Below are positions 38,651 through 48,191 of a stretch of DNA of 64,000 bases, one piece after another. Below the pieces are notes generated by a model that made no database searches, was not told the origin of the DNA, and saw nothing but the letters and a program-made list of their open reading frames with translations. Position 1 is the first letter of the stretch, and every line of letters begins with the position of its first letter. The position numbers and the translations under genes are program-made. This stretch comes from an uncultured bacterium (lineage in GTDB: Bacteria; Nitrospirota; Thermodesulfovibrionia; Thermodesulfovibrionales; Thermodesulfovibrionaceae): positions 1 to 64,000 of the forward strand of contig CALLBR010000005.1 of assembly GCA_937998865.1 (NCBI GenBank), read 5' to 3'.

Positions 38651-40974
38651 AGAGAAAAGATCTCCTAATAGTTGAGTCCCCAGCAAAAGCAAAAACAATA
38701 AATAAAATTTTAGGTGAAAAATTTAATGTTAAAGCCTCCATAGGTCACATTAAAGACTTACCAGAGGATAGATTAGGGGTAGATGTTAAAAATGGTTTTA
38801 AACCTGAATATCTATTAATTCCCGGTAAAGAAAGGATAGTAAAAGATCTGAGAGACAGTGCTCAAAAAGCATCAAAGATTTACATAGCAACAGACCCTGA
38901 CAGAGAGGGCGAAGCAATTGCTTATCACATATTTGAAGAGATAAAAGTTCCTGAAGAAAAAGTGTATCGGGCTATTTTTCATGAAATTACTCCCCAAGCA
39001 GTGAAAGCTGCTATTGAAAATCCTACAAAGATTGACATAAATAAAGTTTATTCTCAACAAGCCAGAAGAATTCTTGATAGACTTGTAGGTTACAACCTTA
39101 GCCCCTTTCTATGGCGTAAAGTAAAGGGAGGCCTAAGTGCTGGGAGAGTTCAATCTGTAGCCTTACGACTTGTAGTAGAGAGAGAGAAAGAAATATTAAC
39201 TTTTCAACCTCAGGAGTATTGGACTATTTTGGGTAAATTTACCTATCAAAATAGTGAGGGCATTTTAATCTCTGCTAATCTTCATAAGTATAGAGGTAAA
39301 GTTCTTGTTGATAGAAAAGAAAATGATTTCTTAATAAAAGATGAAGCTTTAGCTAACAGAATAAAAGAAGAGTTGGAAGCATATACCTATCTACTTTCCA
39401 AAGTAGAGAAGAAAACAAAAAAGAGAACACCTCCAGAACCATTTAAAACAGTTACTTTGCAAGCTCAAGCATCTTCTATTTTAGGATTTTCTCCGAAAAA
39501 AACAATGATATTAGCCCAACAACTTTATGAAGGAATTGAAATAGAGGGAAATTCTGTAGGGCTTATTACCTATATGAGAACTGACTCTGTTAGAGTATCT
39601 GATGAAGCTAAGGGATGGGCAAGGAAGATTATTGAAAAAACTTTTGGGAAAGAATTTATAGGAACCTCTACTAAAATATCAAAAAAATCAAATATTCCCA
39701 TACAAGATGCCCACGAGTGCATTAGACCCACTTATCCTGAGATGACACCAGATAGAGTAAAGTCCTATTTATCGAAAGATCAATATGCTCTGTATAAATT
39801 GATTTGGGATAGATTCCTTGCCTCTCAAATGGCACCCGCAGAGATTGAACAGACCACTTATATTATTCAAGACCCTAACAATATTACAGAATTTAGAGTC
39901 ACTGGGTCTGTTATAGTATTTCCAGGTTTTTTAATCCTTTACAGAGACGAGGAAATGGAAAGTGAAAATCAACTTCCCAAGTTAGAAGAAAAAACTATAC
40001 TCAATGTGCATGAGATAATACCAGAGAAACACATTACCGAACCCCCGCCGCGATATACAGAGGCAACATTAGTAAAAGCTTTAGAGGAAAAAGGAATTGG
40101 TAGACCATCTACCTATGCCACTATTTTAAGTACAATTCAGGAAAAAAATTATGTAAAAAAGATTAAACAAAAATTATACCCTACTTACCTTGGCTTTACT
40201 GTAAATGATCTCTTAGAAGAGAAATTTCCTGAACTAATGGATTACAATTTTACTGCTAAAATGGAAGGAGATTTAGATAAAATATCACTTAGAGAAGCTC
40301 AATGGGACAAGGTAGTGGAAGAATTCTATAGAGATTTTGAAAAAAATTTATCTCAAGCTCTAACTATTTCTAAAATAACCAAACCAAAAGAAATAAAAAC
40401 CTCCTTTAAATGTGACAAGTGTGGTAAAGAGATGGTCATAAGATGGAGTAAAGGAACCCCATTTTTAGCTTGCTCTGGATATCCTGAATGTAAAAATACT
40501 AGATCTTTATCAGAAAAGACAAGAAAGAAGGATTCCGAACCTATAGTAACAGAAAAAATTTGTCCTCTCTGCCAGGGTTCTTTGCTTCTAAGAAAGGGAA
40601 GTAAAGGTGAATTTATTGCCTGCTCAAACTATCCTGAATGTAAATATACTGAACCAATCAAAGCAGATGCAAAATGTCCTAAGTGCGGAGGAGATATAAT
40701 AAAGAGACGATCTAAAGGTGGCAGAATTTTTTGGGCTTGTTCAAACTATCCCGATTGTAAATTTACTTTATCTCATGAACCTGCACCTGTTTCTTGTCCT
40801 AAATGCGGAGCTCAATATATGTTGAAAAAGAAGAATAAAGAGGGCGAAGAATATTTTCTTTGCCAAAATCGTCAATGTAAGTATACAATAAATTATAAAG
40901 AGAATTCAGCTGGGACCGACCCTACGCAACAGAAGGATGCGAACCCCGCCAGGTCCGGAAGGAAGCAACGGTAA
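38641..40974 (+). CDS. topA: DNA topoisomerase I with four C-terminal Cys4 zinc-finger-like repeats; 3' end lies inside the SRP RNA gene
   Basis: LLIVESPAKAKTINKILG, TDPDREGEAIAYH, GLITYMRTDS, repeated CxxC...CSxYPxC. Confidence 0.95.
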   Translation: MELKRKDLLIVESPAKAKTINKILGEKFNVKASIGHIKDLPEDRLGVDVKNGFKPEYLLIPGKERIVKDLRDSAQKASKIYIATDPDREGEAIAYHIFEEIKVPEEKVYRAIFHEITPQAVKAAIENPTKIDINKVYSQQARRILDRLVGYNLSPFLWRKVKGGLSAGRVQSVALRLVVEREKEILTFQPQEYWTILGKFTYQNSEGILISANLHKYRGKVLVDRKENDFLIKDEALANRIKEELEAYTYLLSKVEKKTKKRTPPEPFKTVTLQAQASSILGFSPKKTMILAQQLYEGIEIEGNSVGLITYMRTDSVRVSDEAKGWARKIIEKTFGKEFIGTSTKISKKSNIPIQDAHECIRPTYPEMTPDRVKSYLSKDQYALYKLIWDRFLASQMAPAEIEQTTYIIQDPNNITEFRVTGSVIVFPGFLILYRDEEMESENQLPKLEEKTILNVHEIIPEKHITEPPPRYTEATLVKALEEKGIGRPSTYATILSTIQEKNYVKKIKQKLYPTYLGFTVNDLLEEKFPELMDYNFTAKMEGDLDKISLREAQWDKVVEEFYRDFEKNLSQALTISKITKPKEIKTSFKCDKCGKEMVIRWSKGTPFLACSGYPECKNTRSLSEKTRKKDSEPIVTEKICPLCQGSLLLRKGSKGEFIACSNYPECKYTEPIKADAKCPKCGGDIIKRRSKGGRIFWACSNYPDCKFTLSHEPAPVSCPKCGAQYMLKKKNKEGEEYFLCQNRQCKYTINYKENSAGTDPTQQKDANPARSGRKQR

Positions 40975-41009
40975 GCATTTTATTCTGGGTGCCGTAGGTA
41001 GTCGGTCCC
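40912..41009 (+). ncRNA. ffs: Signal recognition particle RNA (small bacterial type)
   Basis: GGGACCGAC...GTCGGTCCC outer stem; conserved GCGAACCCCGCCAGGTCCGGAAGGAAGCAACGGTAAGCA...GGGTGCCGTAGG; followed by TTTTATTT and dnaX. Confidence 0.95.
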
Positions 41010-41033
41010 TTTTATTTAGGGAGCATTTAAGGT

Positions 41034-42596
41034 ATGTCATATTTAGGACTTGCCAGAAAATATAGACCACAAAAGTTTTCTGATTTAATTGGACAGGAAA
41101 TAGTAGTGAAAGTACTTGAAAATTCCATAAAAAACAATAAAATTGCCCATGCCTATGTATTTTCAGGACCTAAAGGCGTTGGTAAAACTTCTACTGCTCG
41201 AATTCTTGCAAAAGCTTTAAATTGTAAAGATCTCCTTAATAGACCCTGTGACAACTGCTCTTCTTGCATTGCAATAAAAGAGGCAAGGGCTATGAACGTG
41301 ATTGAAATAGACGCAGCTTCCCATACCTCTGTAGAAAATATTAGGGACTTAAGAGAGAATGTAAAGTATGCTTCAGCAGAAGGTGGATATAAAGTATATA
41401 TAATCGATGAAGCCCACATGTTGAGTCAAGCAGCTTTTAATGCCTTTCTAAAAACTCTTGAAGAACCACCCATGCATGTGGTATTTGTTTTGGCGACTAC
41501 AGAGCCAAGAAAAATTCCCATTACAGTAATGAGCAGATGCCAACACCTTCAATTCAGGAGAATTCCCATAAATTTCATTAGAGAAAGATTGAGATTTATA
41601 TGTGAACAAGAGGGAATAGTAGCTGAAGAAGAAGCTCTTTATTTGATTGCCTCCAATGCAGAGGGAAGCATGCGTGATGCTTTAACATTGCTTGATCAAA
41701 TAAGTTCTTTCTCTGACAAGATTACTATCGACAGCGTTAATTTGTTACTAGGACATACTGATATAGAAATTTTAGCTAAACTAACAGAGTTTGTAATAAA
41801 AGGTGAAAAGGAAAAGATAATTGAAGAGGTAGAATCTCTAAATGATAAAGGGACAGATTTCAAAATTTTAGTTAGAGATTTGATTTATTTTTTAAGGAAT
41901 CTTTTGATGAAAAAATTTTTACCTAATTACAGGCTTGACATTAGTGAATTTACAGAAAAAATTGTAATGAAATTGAGTGAATTAACCTCAGAAGAGCACC
42001 TCATTGTTCTTTTAAAAGATTTGATCAATGCTGAGTTATCAATAAAAAATTCTCTTTTCCCTCGAATAATATTTGAATTAACACTCTTAAAACTAAGCCT
42101 TATGTCTCATTTCCAAAGTATTGATAAGACCATTGAGGAACTTAAAGGCAGGGCTCATAGTGATAGGGAAAAAAATATGACTCCAGACAATAAAACTCCA
42201 AACAACAAAAAGGATTTTTCTACTCCTGAAAGCCATTCAAAAGATATTGTAAAAATTTGGGAAAATTATTTAGAACAATTAGAGATAAAAAATCATCTAT
42301 TAGCCATAAAATTAAAGCAAGCCAAAGTCCTATTTCATGAAAACGAGATAGAACTCATATTTAACGGAGGAGCTTCTGTTCATGCTGACTCTGTAAAAGA
42401 ATCTCTCCCGGAAATTACCAAAGAATTGAAAGAATTTTATCCAGAAGTCAAAATAAGGATTGATGAAAAGGATCATGTAAAAAAGGATATTAGAAGTGAG
42501 GCTATAAATAATCCTTTAGTCAAAAGGGCATTGCAGCTTTTTGAGGGAAGAATTTACAATATAAAATTAAAAAAAGGAGGAAGCACTGATGTCTAA
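41034..42596 (+). CDS. dnaX: DNA polymerase III subunits gamma/tau
   Basis: ARKYRPQKFSDLIGQE, FSGPKGVGKTSTARILAKALNC, YIIDEAHMLS. Confidence 0.96.
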   Translation: MSYLGLARKYRPQKFSDLIGQEIVVKVLENSIKNNKIAHAYVFSGPKGVGKTSTARILAKALNCKDLLNRPCDNCSSCIAIKEARAMNVIEIDAASHTSVENIRDLRENVKYASAEGGYKVYIIDEAHMLSQAAFNAFLKTLEEPPMHVVFVLATTEPRKIPITVMSRCQHLQFRRIPINFIRERLRFICEQEGIVAEEEALYLIASNAEGSMRDALTLLDQISSFSDKITIDSVNLLLGHTDIEILAKLTEFVIKGEKEKIIEEVESLNDKGTDFKILVRDLIYFLRNLLMKKFLPNYRLDISEFTEKIVMKLSELTSEEHLIVLLKDLINAELSIKNSLFPRIIFELTLLKLSLMSHFQSIDKTIEELKGRAHSDREKNMTPDNKTPNNKKDFSTPESHSKDIVKIWENYLEQLEIKNHLLAIKLKQAKVLFHENEIELIFNGGASVHADSVKESLPEITKELKEFYPEVKIRIDEKDHVKKDIRSEAINNPLVKRALQLFEGRIYNIKLKKGGSTDV

Positions 42597-42933
42597 AAAA
42601 ATGTTTGGCGAAATTATGAGACAAGCGCAAAAAATTCAAGAAGAAATTCAGAAAAAACAGGAAGAAATAAAGAAAATGACAGTAGAAGCATCAGCTGGCG
42701 GAGGGATGGTTATAGCTAAGGCTAATGGTGGAGGAGAGATAATTTCTATTAAAATCGACAAGGAAGTTGTAAATCCTGAAGATATAGAAATGCTTGAGGA
42801 TTTAATTCTTGCTGCTGTAAATGAGGCATTAAAGCGTGCCCATGAACTTGCTCAAGCAGAAATGGCAAAATTATCCATGCCTTTTAATTTGCCAGGAATG
42901 CCAGATCTGAGTAAGTTATTTGGAAATTTATGA
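42589..42933 (+). CDS. YbaB/EbfC nucleoid-associated protein
   Basis: Size, AGGGMVIAKANGGGEIISIKIDKEVV motif, dnaX-ybaB-recR order. Confidence 0.93.
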   Translation: MSKKMFGEIMRQAQKIQEEIQKKQEEIKKMTVEASAGGGMVIAKANGGGEIISIKIDKEVVNPEDIEMLEDLILAAVNEALKRAHELAQAEMAKLSMPFNLPGMPDLSKLFGNL

Positions 42934-43526
42934 GAAAAAATCCCCTTGAAAATCTTATAGAAAACTTATCAAAACTCCCTGGTATTGGTAGAAAAACAGC
43001 CCAGAGACTTGCCTTCTTTATTATGTCTATGGATAAGGAATCAGCCCTTGAAATAGCAAATTCCATAGTAACAGTTAAAGAAAAAGCTCGATATTGTTCA
43101 ATTTGCTTTAATATTACTGAAGATGAAATATGTGATATATGTTCGAATCCTGAAAGGATACACTCTATCATCTGTGTTGTAGAGGAATCCAGTAATATTA
43201 TTTTGATTGAGAAAACTGGTTACAGAGGACTTTATCATGTATTGGGTGGTAACATCTCTCCCCAGGAGGGCATAACTGCAGAAAAGATAAAAATAAAGGA
43301 ATTAGAAAATCGAGTTGCTCAAGGTGGGATTGAAGAGATTATAATAGCTACAAGTCCCAATACAAAGGGAGAATTAACTGCCCAATGGATTGCTGATGTC
43401 TTAAAAAAATATAAGGTTAAAATTTCAAGAATAGCCTATGGACTTCCTATAGGTATTGATATTGAGTTTGCCGATGAAGTAACATTATCTAAAGCCTTAG
43501 AAGGAAGGAAACCTATTAATGCCTGA
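42930..43526 (+). CDS. recR: Recombination protein RecR
   Basis: LIENLSKLPGIGRKTAQRLAFFI, CSICFNITEDEICDIC, YHVLGGNISPQEGI. Confidence 0.96.
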   Translation: MRKNPLENLIENLSKLPGIGRKTAQRLAFFIMSMDKESALEIANSIVTVKEKARYCSICFNITEDEICDICSNPERIHSIICVVEESSNIILIEKTGYRGLYHVLGGNISPQEGITAEKIKIKELENRVAQGGIEEIIIATSPNTKGELTAQWIADVLKKYKVKISRIAYGLPIGIDIEFADEVTLSKALEGRKPINA

Positions 43527-44226
43527 GGATTTAAAGAAAAGACGTATAGAACTTGGTAAATCACTAGATGAGATCTCTGAGCATACTAAGATAAAGAAAA
43601 GCTACCTTGCGGCAATAGAGGAGGGAAATTGGAAAGACCTTCCTTTAGAGATTTTTACCAAATCTTACATTAAGATTTATTCAGAAATTTTAGGTGTTAA
43701 TCCAAAAAAATATATTGAAGAATATGAAAATTACTTAGCTACCTTGGAACAAAGTAAGAGAAAAGAAGAAGTGATAGAAAAAAAACAAAAAAGAAGCAGA
43801 GAAAAATCTCACTGGAAAGTTTCAATGGTAATTACTTTAATAGTTTTTACAATAATTTTAGCACTTTTATATTTAGATAGAAGAGAATACCAGATCCCTC
43901 CACCACCACCTCCTCCAGAGGACGTTAAACCACTAATTCAAGAGAATGTAAAAATTCAGGAAGAATCGGCTGAGAAAAAAGAGTCTACAGTAAATAATCT
44001 TAAAATCGAAGCAATAGACCAGGTATGGATGAGAATAGTAATAGATGATCAAGAAACAAAAGAATACTTATTAGAAAAGGGTCAGAAAATAAGCCTTCAA
44101 GGAATAAAGAATTTTAAACTACATATAGGAAATGCTGGAGGAGTGAGAGTCTCTTTCAATGATGAGTATTTAGGAAAAATTGGAGAATCAGGTCAGGTTG
44201 TACATCTTAAACTTCCAAAGGATTAG
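43519..44226 (+). CDS. RodZ-like HTH transmembrane protein
   Basis: N-terminal HTH (LGKSLDEISEHTKIKKSYLAAIEEGNWKDLP), single TM, C-terminal DUF4115-like domain. Confidence 0.85.
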   Translation: MPEDLKKRRIELGKSLDEISEHTKIKKSYLAAIEEGNWKDLPLEIFTKSYIKIYSEILGVNPKKYIEEYENYLATLEQSKRKEEVIEKKQKRSREKSHWKVSMVITLIVFTIILALLYLDRREYQIPPPPPPPEDVKPLIQENVKIQEESAEKKESTVNNLKIEAIDQVWMRIVIDDQETKEYLLEKGQKISLQGIKNFKLHIGNAGGVRVSFNDEYLGKIGESGQVVHLKLPKD

Positions 44227-44231
44227 AAAAA

Positions 44232-46322
44232 TTGGATAAAGATATAGTTTTAGACTTTATTAGGAAATCTTCCAAGCCTCTAAGTTTTAGAGAAATATCA
44301 GAAGGGCTTAATCTTAAGTCCTCCATGAGAAAAAAATTAAAGAAGCTTCTTCAGGATTTGCTCTCAGAAGGTAACATTATAAGGAATAGAAAAGGTCTTT
44401 ATCTTCCCCTTAAAGAAGCAAAATTAGTAACAGGATATTTTGAGGCTCATAAAGAGGGATATGGATTTGTAATCCCTGACTCTCCAAAGGAAACCGACAT
44501 ATTTATCCCACCTCATGCAACTTCTGGAGCCATGCATGGTGATAGAGTTATTGCAAGAGTAGAACATAAAAGGAAAAGAGAGGGGGCTATAATTCGAATT
44601 CTTGAGAGAGCTATCAGGAGAGTGGTTGGTTTTGTTGAAAAAATAGGTCCTATTTTTTATGTTAGACCCAGAAAACGACTAATTCAGCAACAAATAATAT
44701 TAACTCCTGAGCAAAAAAATATAAAAACAGGTTGTCTTGTTTTAGCTGAAATTATAAAGTATCAAAAAATCAACAATCCCCTCATAGCAAAGGTGATTAA
44801 GATTTTTGAAAAGCCTAAGTCTCCTAAGGATGATATAGAAATACTTATCCAGGAGTATGATCTTCCTCAAAAATTTTCCTCAGAATCTGAAAAGGAAGCA
44901 AAAAAAATTCAAAACACAAAAGTTAACACAAAAAGAAATCTTAAAGGCAGGGTAGATCTGCGACACCTCCCCACCGTAACTATTGATGGTGAATCAGCAA
45001 AAGATTTTGATGATGCAATTTCCATAAAAAAAACTAAAAAGGGATTTATTCTTTGGGTTCACATAGCTGATGTAAGTCACTATGTTAAATGGGATAGTCC
45101 CCTTGATTTAGAGGCAAGACAGAGAGGAACAAGTATATATTTCCCTGATAGAGTAATCCCCATGCTGCCACCCCAGCTTAGCGAAAATGTATGTAGTTTA
45201 CTACCTAAAATACCGAGACTTACTTTTACTGTAGAAATGCATTTTTCAAATTTAGGAGAGCTTACAGAGAGAGATTTCTATCCCAGTATTATTCAGACTG
45301 CAGAGAGAATGACTTATACCTCTGTAAGTAGGATTTTAGTAGACAGAGATGCTGAGGAGATTAAAAGATATAAAAAATTAATACCATATTTTGAAAAGAT
45401 GGCTGAACTATGTGAATTGCTTAAGAATAAGAGAAAAGCAAGAGGAAGTTTAGATTTTGATCTTCCAGAACCTGAAATACTTTTAGATATCAAAGGAGAC
45501 CCTCAAGCAATAATTAAAGCAGAGAGAAATCTTGCTCATTTTATCATAGAGGAATTTATGATTGTTGCCAATGAAACTGTAGCAGAATTTTTATATTCTA
45601 ATAAAATTCCCACTCTCTACAGAGTACATGAAACACCTGAACAGAACAAAATTCAGTATCTTACGAAAATAATAAAAAATTTAGGTATATTAAAAGAAGA
45701 CATTAAACCTAAAGATTTTCCAGAATTGATTAGATTAATTAAAGATACACCTTATGAGGAAATTGTGAATTATCTAATACTTAGAAGTTTAAAACAAGCA
45801 AGATACAGTCCTGAAAACGTAGGACATTTCGGTCTTGCCTCAGAATGTTATACTCATTTTACATCACCTATAAGAAGATACCCAGACCTTGTTGTTCATA
45901 GAATACTAAAGGAATTTATTATTAAGAAAAAGTTATCGAAGGAGAGATTAAGTTTCTTAGAGAAAATATTAACAGAAATTGCCATCCATAGTTCTCGCAT
46001 GGAAAGAAGAGCCGATAGCATTGAGAGAGATTCTATCCAAATAATGAGAGTTTGGTTTATGAAGGATAAAATAGGCGAAGAATTCTCTGGAAAAGTGACA
46101 ATGGTTACTCCAGAAGGATTGAGGGTTAGACTGGAAGATTATTTTATTGATGGTTTTCTACATTTATCCCATATGACTGATGATTTTTATCAATTTGATG
46201 AAAAGCGATATTGCCTTTTGGGACTTAAAAAAAAGAGAAAATTTACTATAGGAACATCTCTTATGGTTAAGGTATCAAAGGTAAGCCTTGATGAGCGAGA
46301 GATATTTTTTGACCTTCTATGA
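44232..46322 (+). CDS. rnr: Ribonuclease R
   Basis: TIDGESAKDFDDAISI, ADVSHYVKWDSPLDLEARQRGTSIYFPDRVIPMLPPQLSE, C-terminal S1 domain; TTG start. Confidence 0.94.
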   Translation: MDKDIVLDFIRKSSKPLSFREISEGLNLKSSMRKKLKKLLQDLLSEGNIIRNRKGLYLPLKEAKLVTGYFEAHKEGYGFVIPDSPKETDIFIPPHATSGAMHGDRVIARVEHKRKREGAIIRILERAIRRVVGFVEKIGPIFYVRPRKRLIQQQIILTPEQKNIKTGCLVLAEIIKYQKINNPLIAKVIKIFEKPKSPKDDIEILIQEYDLPQKFSSESEKEAKKIQNTKVNTKRNLKGRVDLRHLPTVTIDGESAKDFDDAISIKKTKKGFILWVHIADVSHYVKWDSPLDLEARQRGTSIYFPDRVIPMLPPQLSENVCSLLPKIPRLTFTVEMHFSNLGELTERDFYPSIIQTAERMTYTSVSRILVDRDAEEIKRYKKLIPYFEKMAELCELLKNKRKARGSLDFDLPEPEILLDIKGDPQAIIKAERNLAHFIIEEFMIVANETVAEFLYSNKIPTLYRVHETPEQNKIQYLTKIIKNLGILKEDIKPKDFPELIRLIKDTPYEEIVNYLILRSLKQARYSPENVGHFGLASECYTHFTSPIRRYPDLVVHRILKEFIIKKKLSKERLSFLEKILTEIAIHSSRMERRADSIERDSIQIMRVWFMKDKIGEEFSGKVTMVTPEGLRVRLEDYFIDGFLHLSHMTDDFYQFDEKRYCLLGLKKKRKFTIGTSLMVKVSKVSLDEREIFFDLL

Positions 46323-47052
46323 AAAGAACTTCATAAGTTGCTTTCACCCCTTTTTCATTACCAAAATGTTTTTCATAAACTTCACAAAATCTTTTAAAAG
46401 AATTTTTACCGGAGAATTTTTTATTCTCCGTAAAATTAGTACCTGTCCTTTTAAGACAATAGAGCAAATCTGTCACTGTAGGATATTTTGCAATGAATTG
46501 TTTGGTATAGAATTTATATTTTATGGTGGGTATTGAATCTAAAAGATTTAGATAAGAGTAAGAGGGCTTTAAGTTATAAAGAGAACCAAAGCCACTTAAT
46601 TTTGATGCTACTTTTATTTCATAAAGAGTATTAGGGACAAAGATTGAAAAATAAAACTTGGCACCTTCCCTAAGAACACTAAGAATATCTAAAAAGCTTC
46701 TTCTATTCTCTAACCAATGAAGTGTAGAAGAACTGATCAAAAGATTAACACTATATGGTTTAATGGGTAAATTTTCAGCTTCTGCATTTAAGTAGAAACA
46801 TGACATTTTTAGAGAATCTTTTAGTTTTTTAAGCATTCTAAAAGAAATATCAATGTTTATATATCTGTTGAAAGATATTTTTTTAATGAGTGGTATTGTT
46901 ACAAAACCTAAACCAGAGCCGATTTCTACCACAGTCTCATAAAAATCATGGGCTATCATATCTAAAAGATGAATAGCTACTTTCTTTTGTATGTATCCTG
47001 ATTGACCATAGGTATTTGAAGCTTTTTCAAAGTAAAATTTTAGAGGCTTCAT
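46267..47052 (-). CDS. BioC-like SAM-dependent methyltransferase
   Basis: VVEIGSGLGFVTIPLI, NLLISSSTLHWLENRRSFLD; architecture like malonyl-ACP methyltransferase BioC. Confidence 0.65.
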   Translation of the reverse strand: MKPLKFYFEKASNTYGQSGYIQKKVAIHLLDMIAHDFYETVVEIGSGLGFVTIPLIKKISFNRYINIDISFRMLKKLKDSLKMSCFYLNAEAENLPIKPYSVNLLISSSTLHWLENRRSFLDILSVLREGAKFYFSIFVPNTLYEIKVASKLSGFGSLYNLKPSYSYLNLLDSIPTIKYKFYTKQFIAKYPTVTDLLYCLKRTGTNFTENKKFSGKNSFKRFCEVYEKHFGNEKGVKATYEVLFIEGQKISLAHQGLPLIP

Positions 47053-47315
47053 CTTAAAGTTTAACAGAAAGAGTAGTTGTCTTGGAATTAATCTTAAATC
47101 CTAATTGACAATAGGAGTTAAAATTATAATTTCAAGCCATCAAAAGGGATAAGTAAAACATTTTTCAAGTTCAAAAATTTTGAATTTACAAAATGATAAA
47201 AAATTCTATTTCTTGCGATTATTAAAAAGCATTTAAGAGATCATGAATTTTAACTTTCATTACGATAGTTTTTTCTTAATGTGGTATAATTTCATAAAAA
47301 AGAAGGAGGTTTGTT

Positions 47316-48191
47316 ATGTTTAAAGGTTCAATGGTGGCAATAGTTACACCTTTTAAAAAAGGAAAAGTTGATGAAAAAGCTTTGGAAAAACTTATAGAAT
47401 GGCACATTAAAGAGGGAACTCACGCTATAGTTCCTTGTGGTACAACGGGAGAAGCTTCAACTCTTGACTATGAAGAGCATTATAAAGTGATTGAAATTAC
47501 TGTAAAAGTAGTTAATAAGCGAATTCCTGTAATTGCTGGAACAGGTTCAAATTCCACTGAAGAAGCTATTATGATCACTAAGAAAGCAGAGCAATTAGGC
47601 GCAGATGGAGTTTTATCTGTGACACCCTATTATAATAAGCCAACTCAGGAAGGTTTATACAGACACTTCAAGGAGATTGCTGACAAAACAGGTTTACCAT
47701 TAATACTTTACAATGTACCGGGAAGAACATCTTTAAATATGTTACCTCAAACTGTAGCGAGACTTGCTGAGCATAAAAGAATCATAGGAATAAAAGAAGC
47801 AAGCGGCGATATGAAGCAAGTTAGTGATCTAATAAGATTATGTGGCAATGAATTTATTGTATTGTCAGGAGACGACTTTACAAATCTACCTTTACTTGCC
47901 CTTGGTGGAAAGGGTTTTATTTCTGTTACAGCTAATATATGCCCAAAAGATGTATCTGATTTATTTAATTATTGGGAAAAAGGAGATATAAATAGAGCAA
48001 GAGAAATTCATTATAAGTTGGAACCCCTTAATAAAGCCATGTTTATAGAGACCAATCCAATACCTGTAAAGACAGCTCTTGCTATGATGGGTAAAATAAG
48101 GGAGGAATTCAGATTACCCCTTTGCGAGATGAGCAAAGAAAACAAAGAAAAGCTGGAGCAAGTTCTCAGGAGCTATGGCCTTGTTAAATAG
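47316..48191 (+). CDS. dapA: 4-hydroxy-tetrahydrodipicolinate synthase
   Basis: GTTGEASTLDYEEH, PYYNKPTQEGLYRHF, LYNVPGRTSLNM, IKEASGDM. Confidence 0.96.
   Translation: MFKGSMVAIVTPFKKGKVDEKALEKLIEWHIKEGTHAIVPCGTTGEASTLDYEEHYKVIEITVKVVNKRIPVIAGTGSNSTEEAIMITKKAEQLGADGVLSVTPYYNKPTQEGLYRHFKEIADKTGLPLILYNVPGRTSLNMLPQTVARLAEHKRIIGIKEASGDMKQVSDLIRLCGNEFIVLSGDDFTNLPLLALGGKGFISVTANICPKDVSDLFNYWEKGDINRAREIHYKLEPLNKAMFIETNPIPVKTALAMMGKIREEFRLPLCEMSKENKEKLEQVLRSYGLVK

Noticed and set aside
47160-47200. TTCAAAAATTTTGAA palindrome upstream of dapA
   Set aside because: Low-complexity AT palindrome expected by chance in this composition
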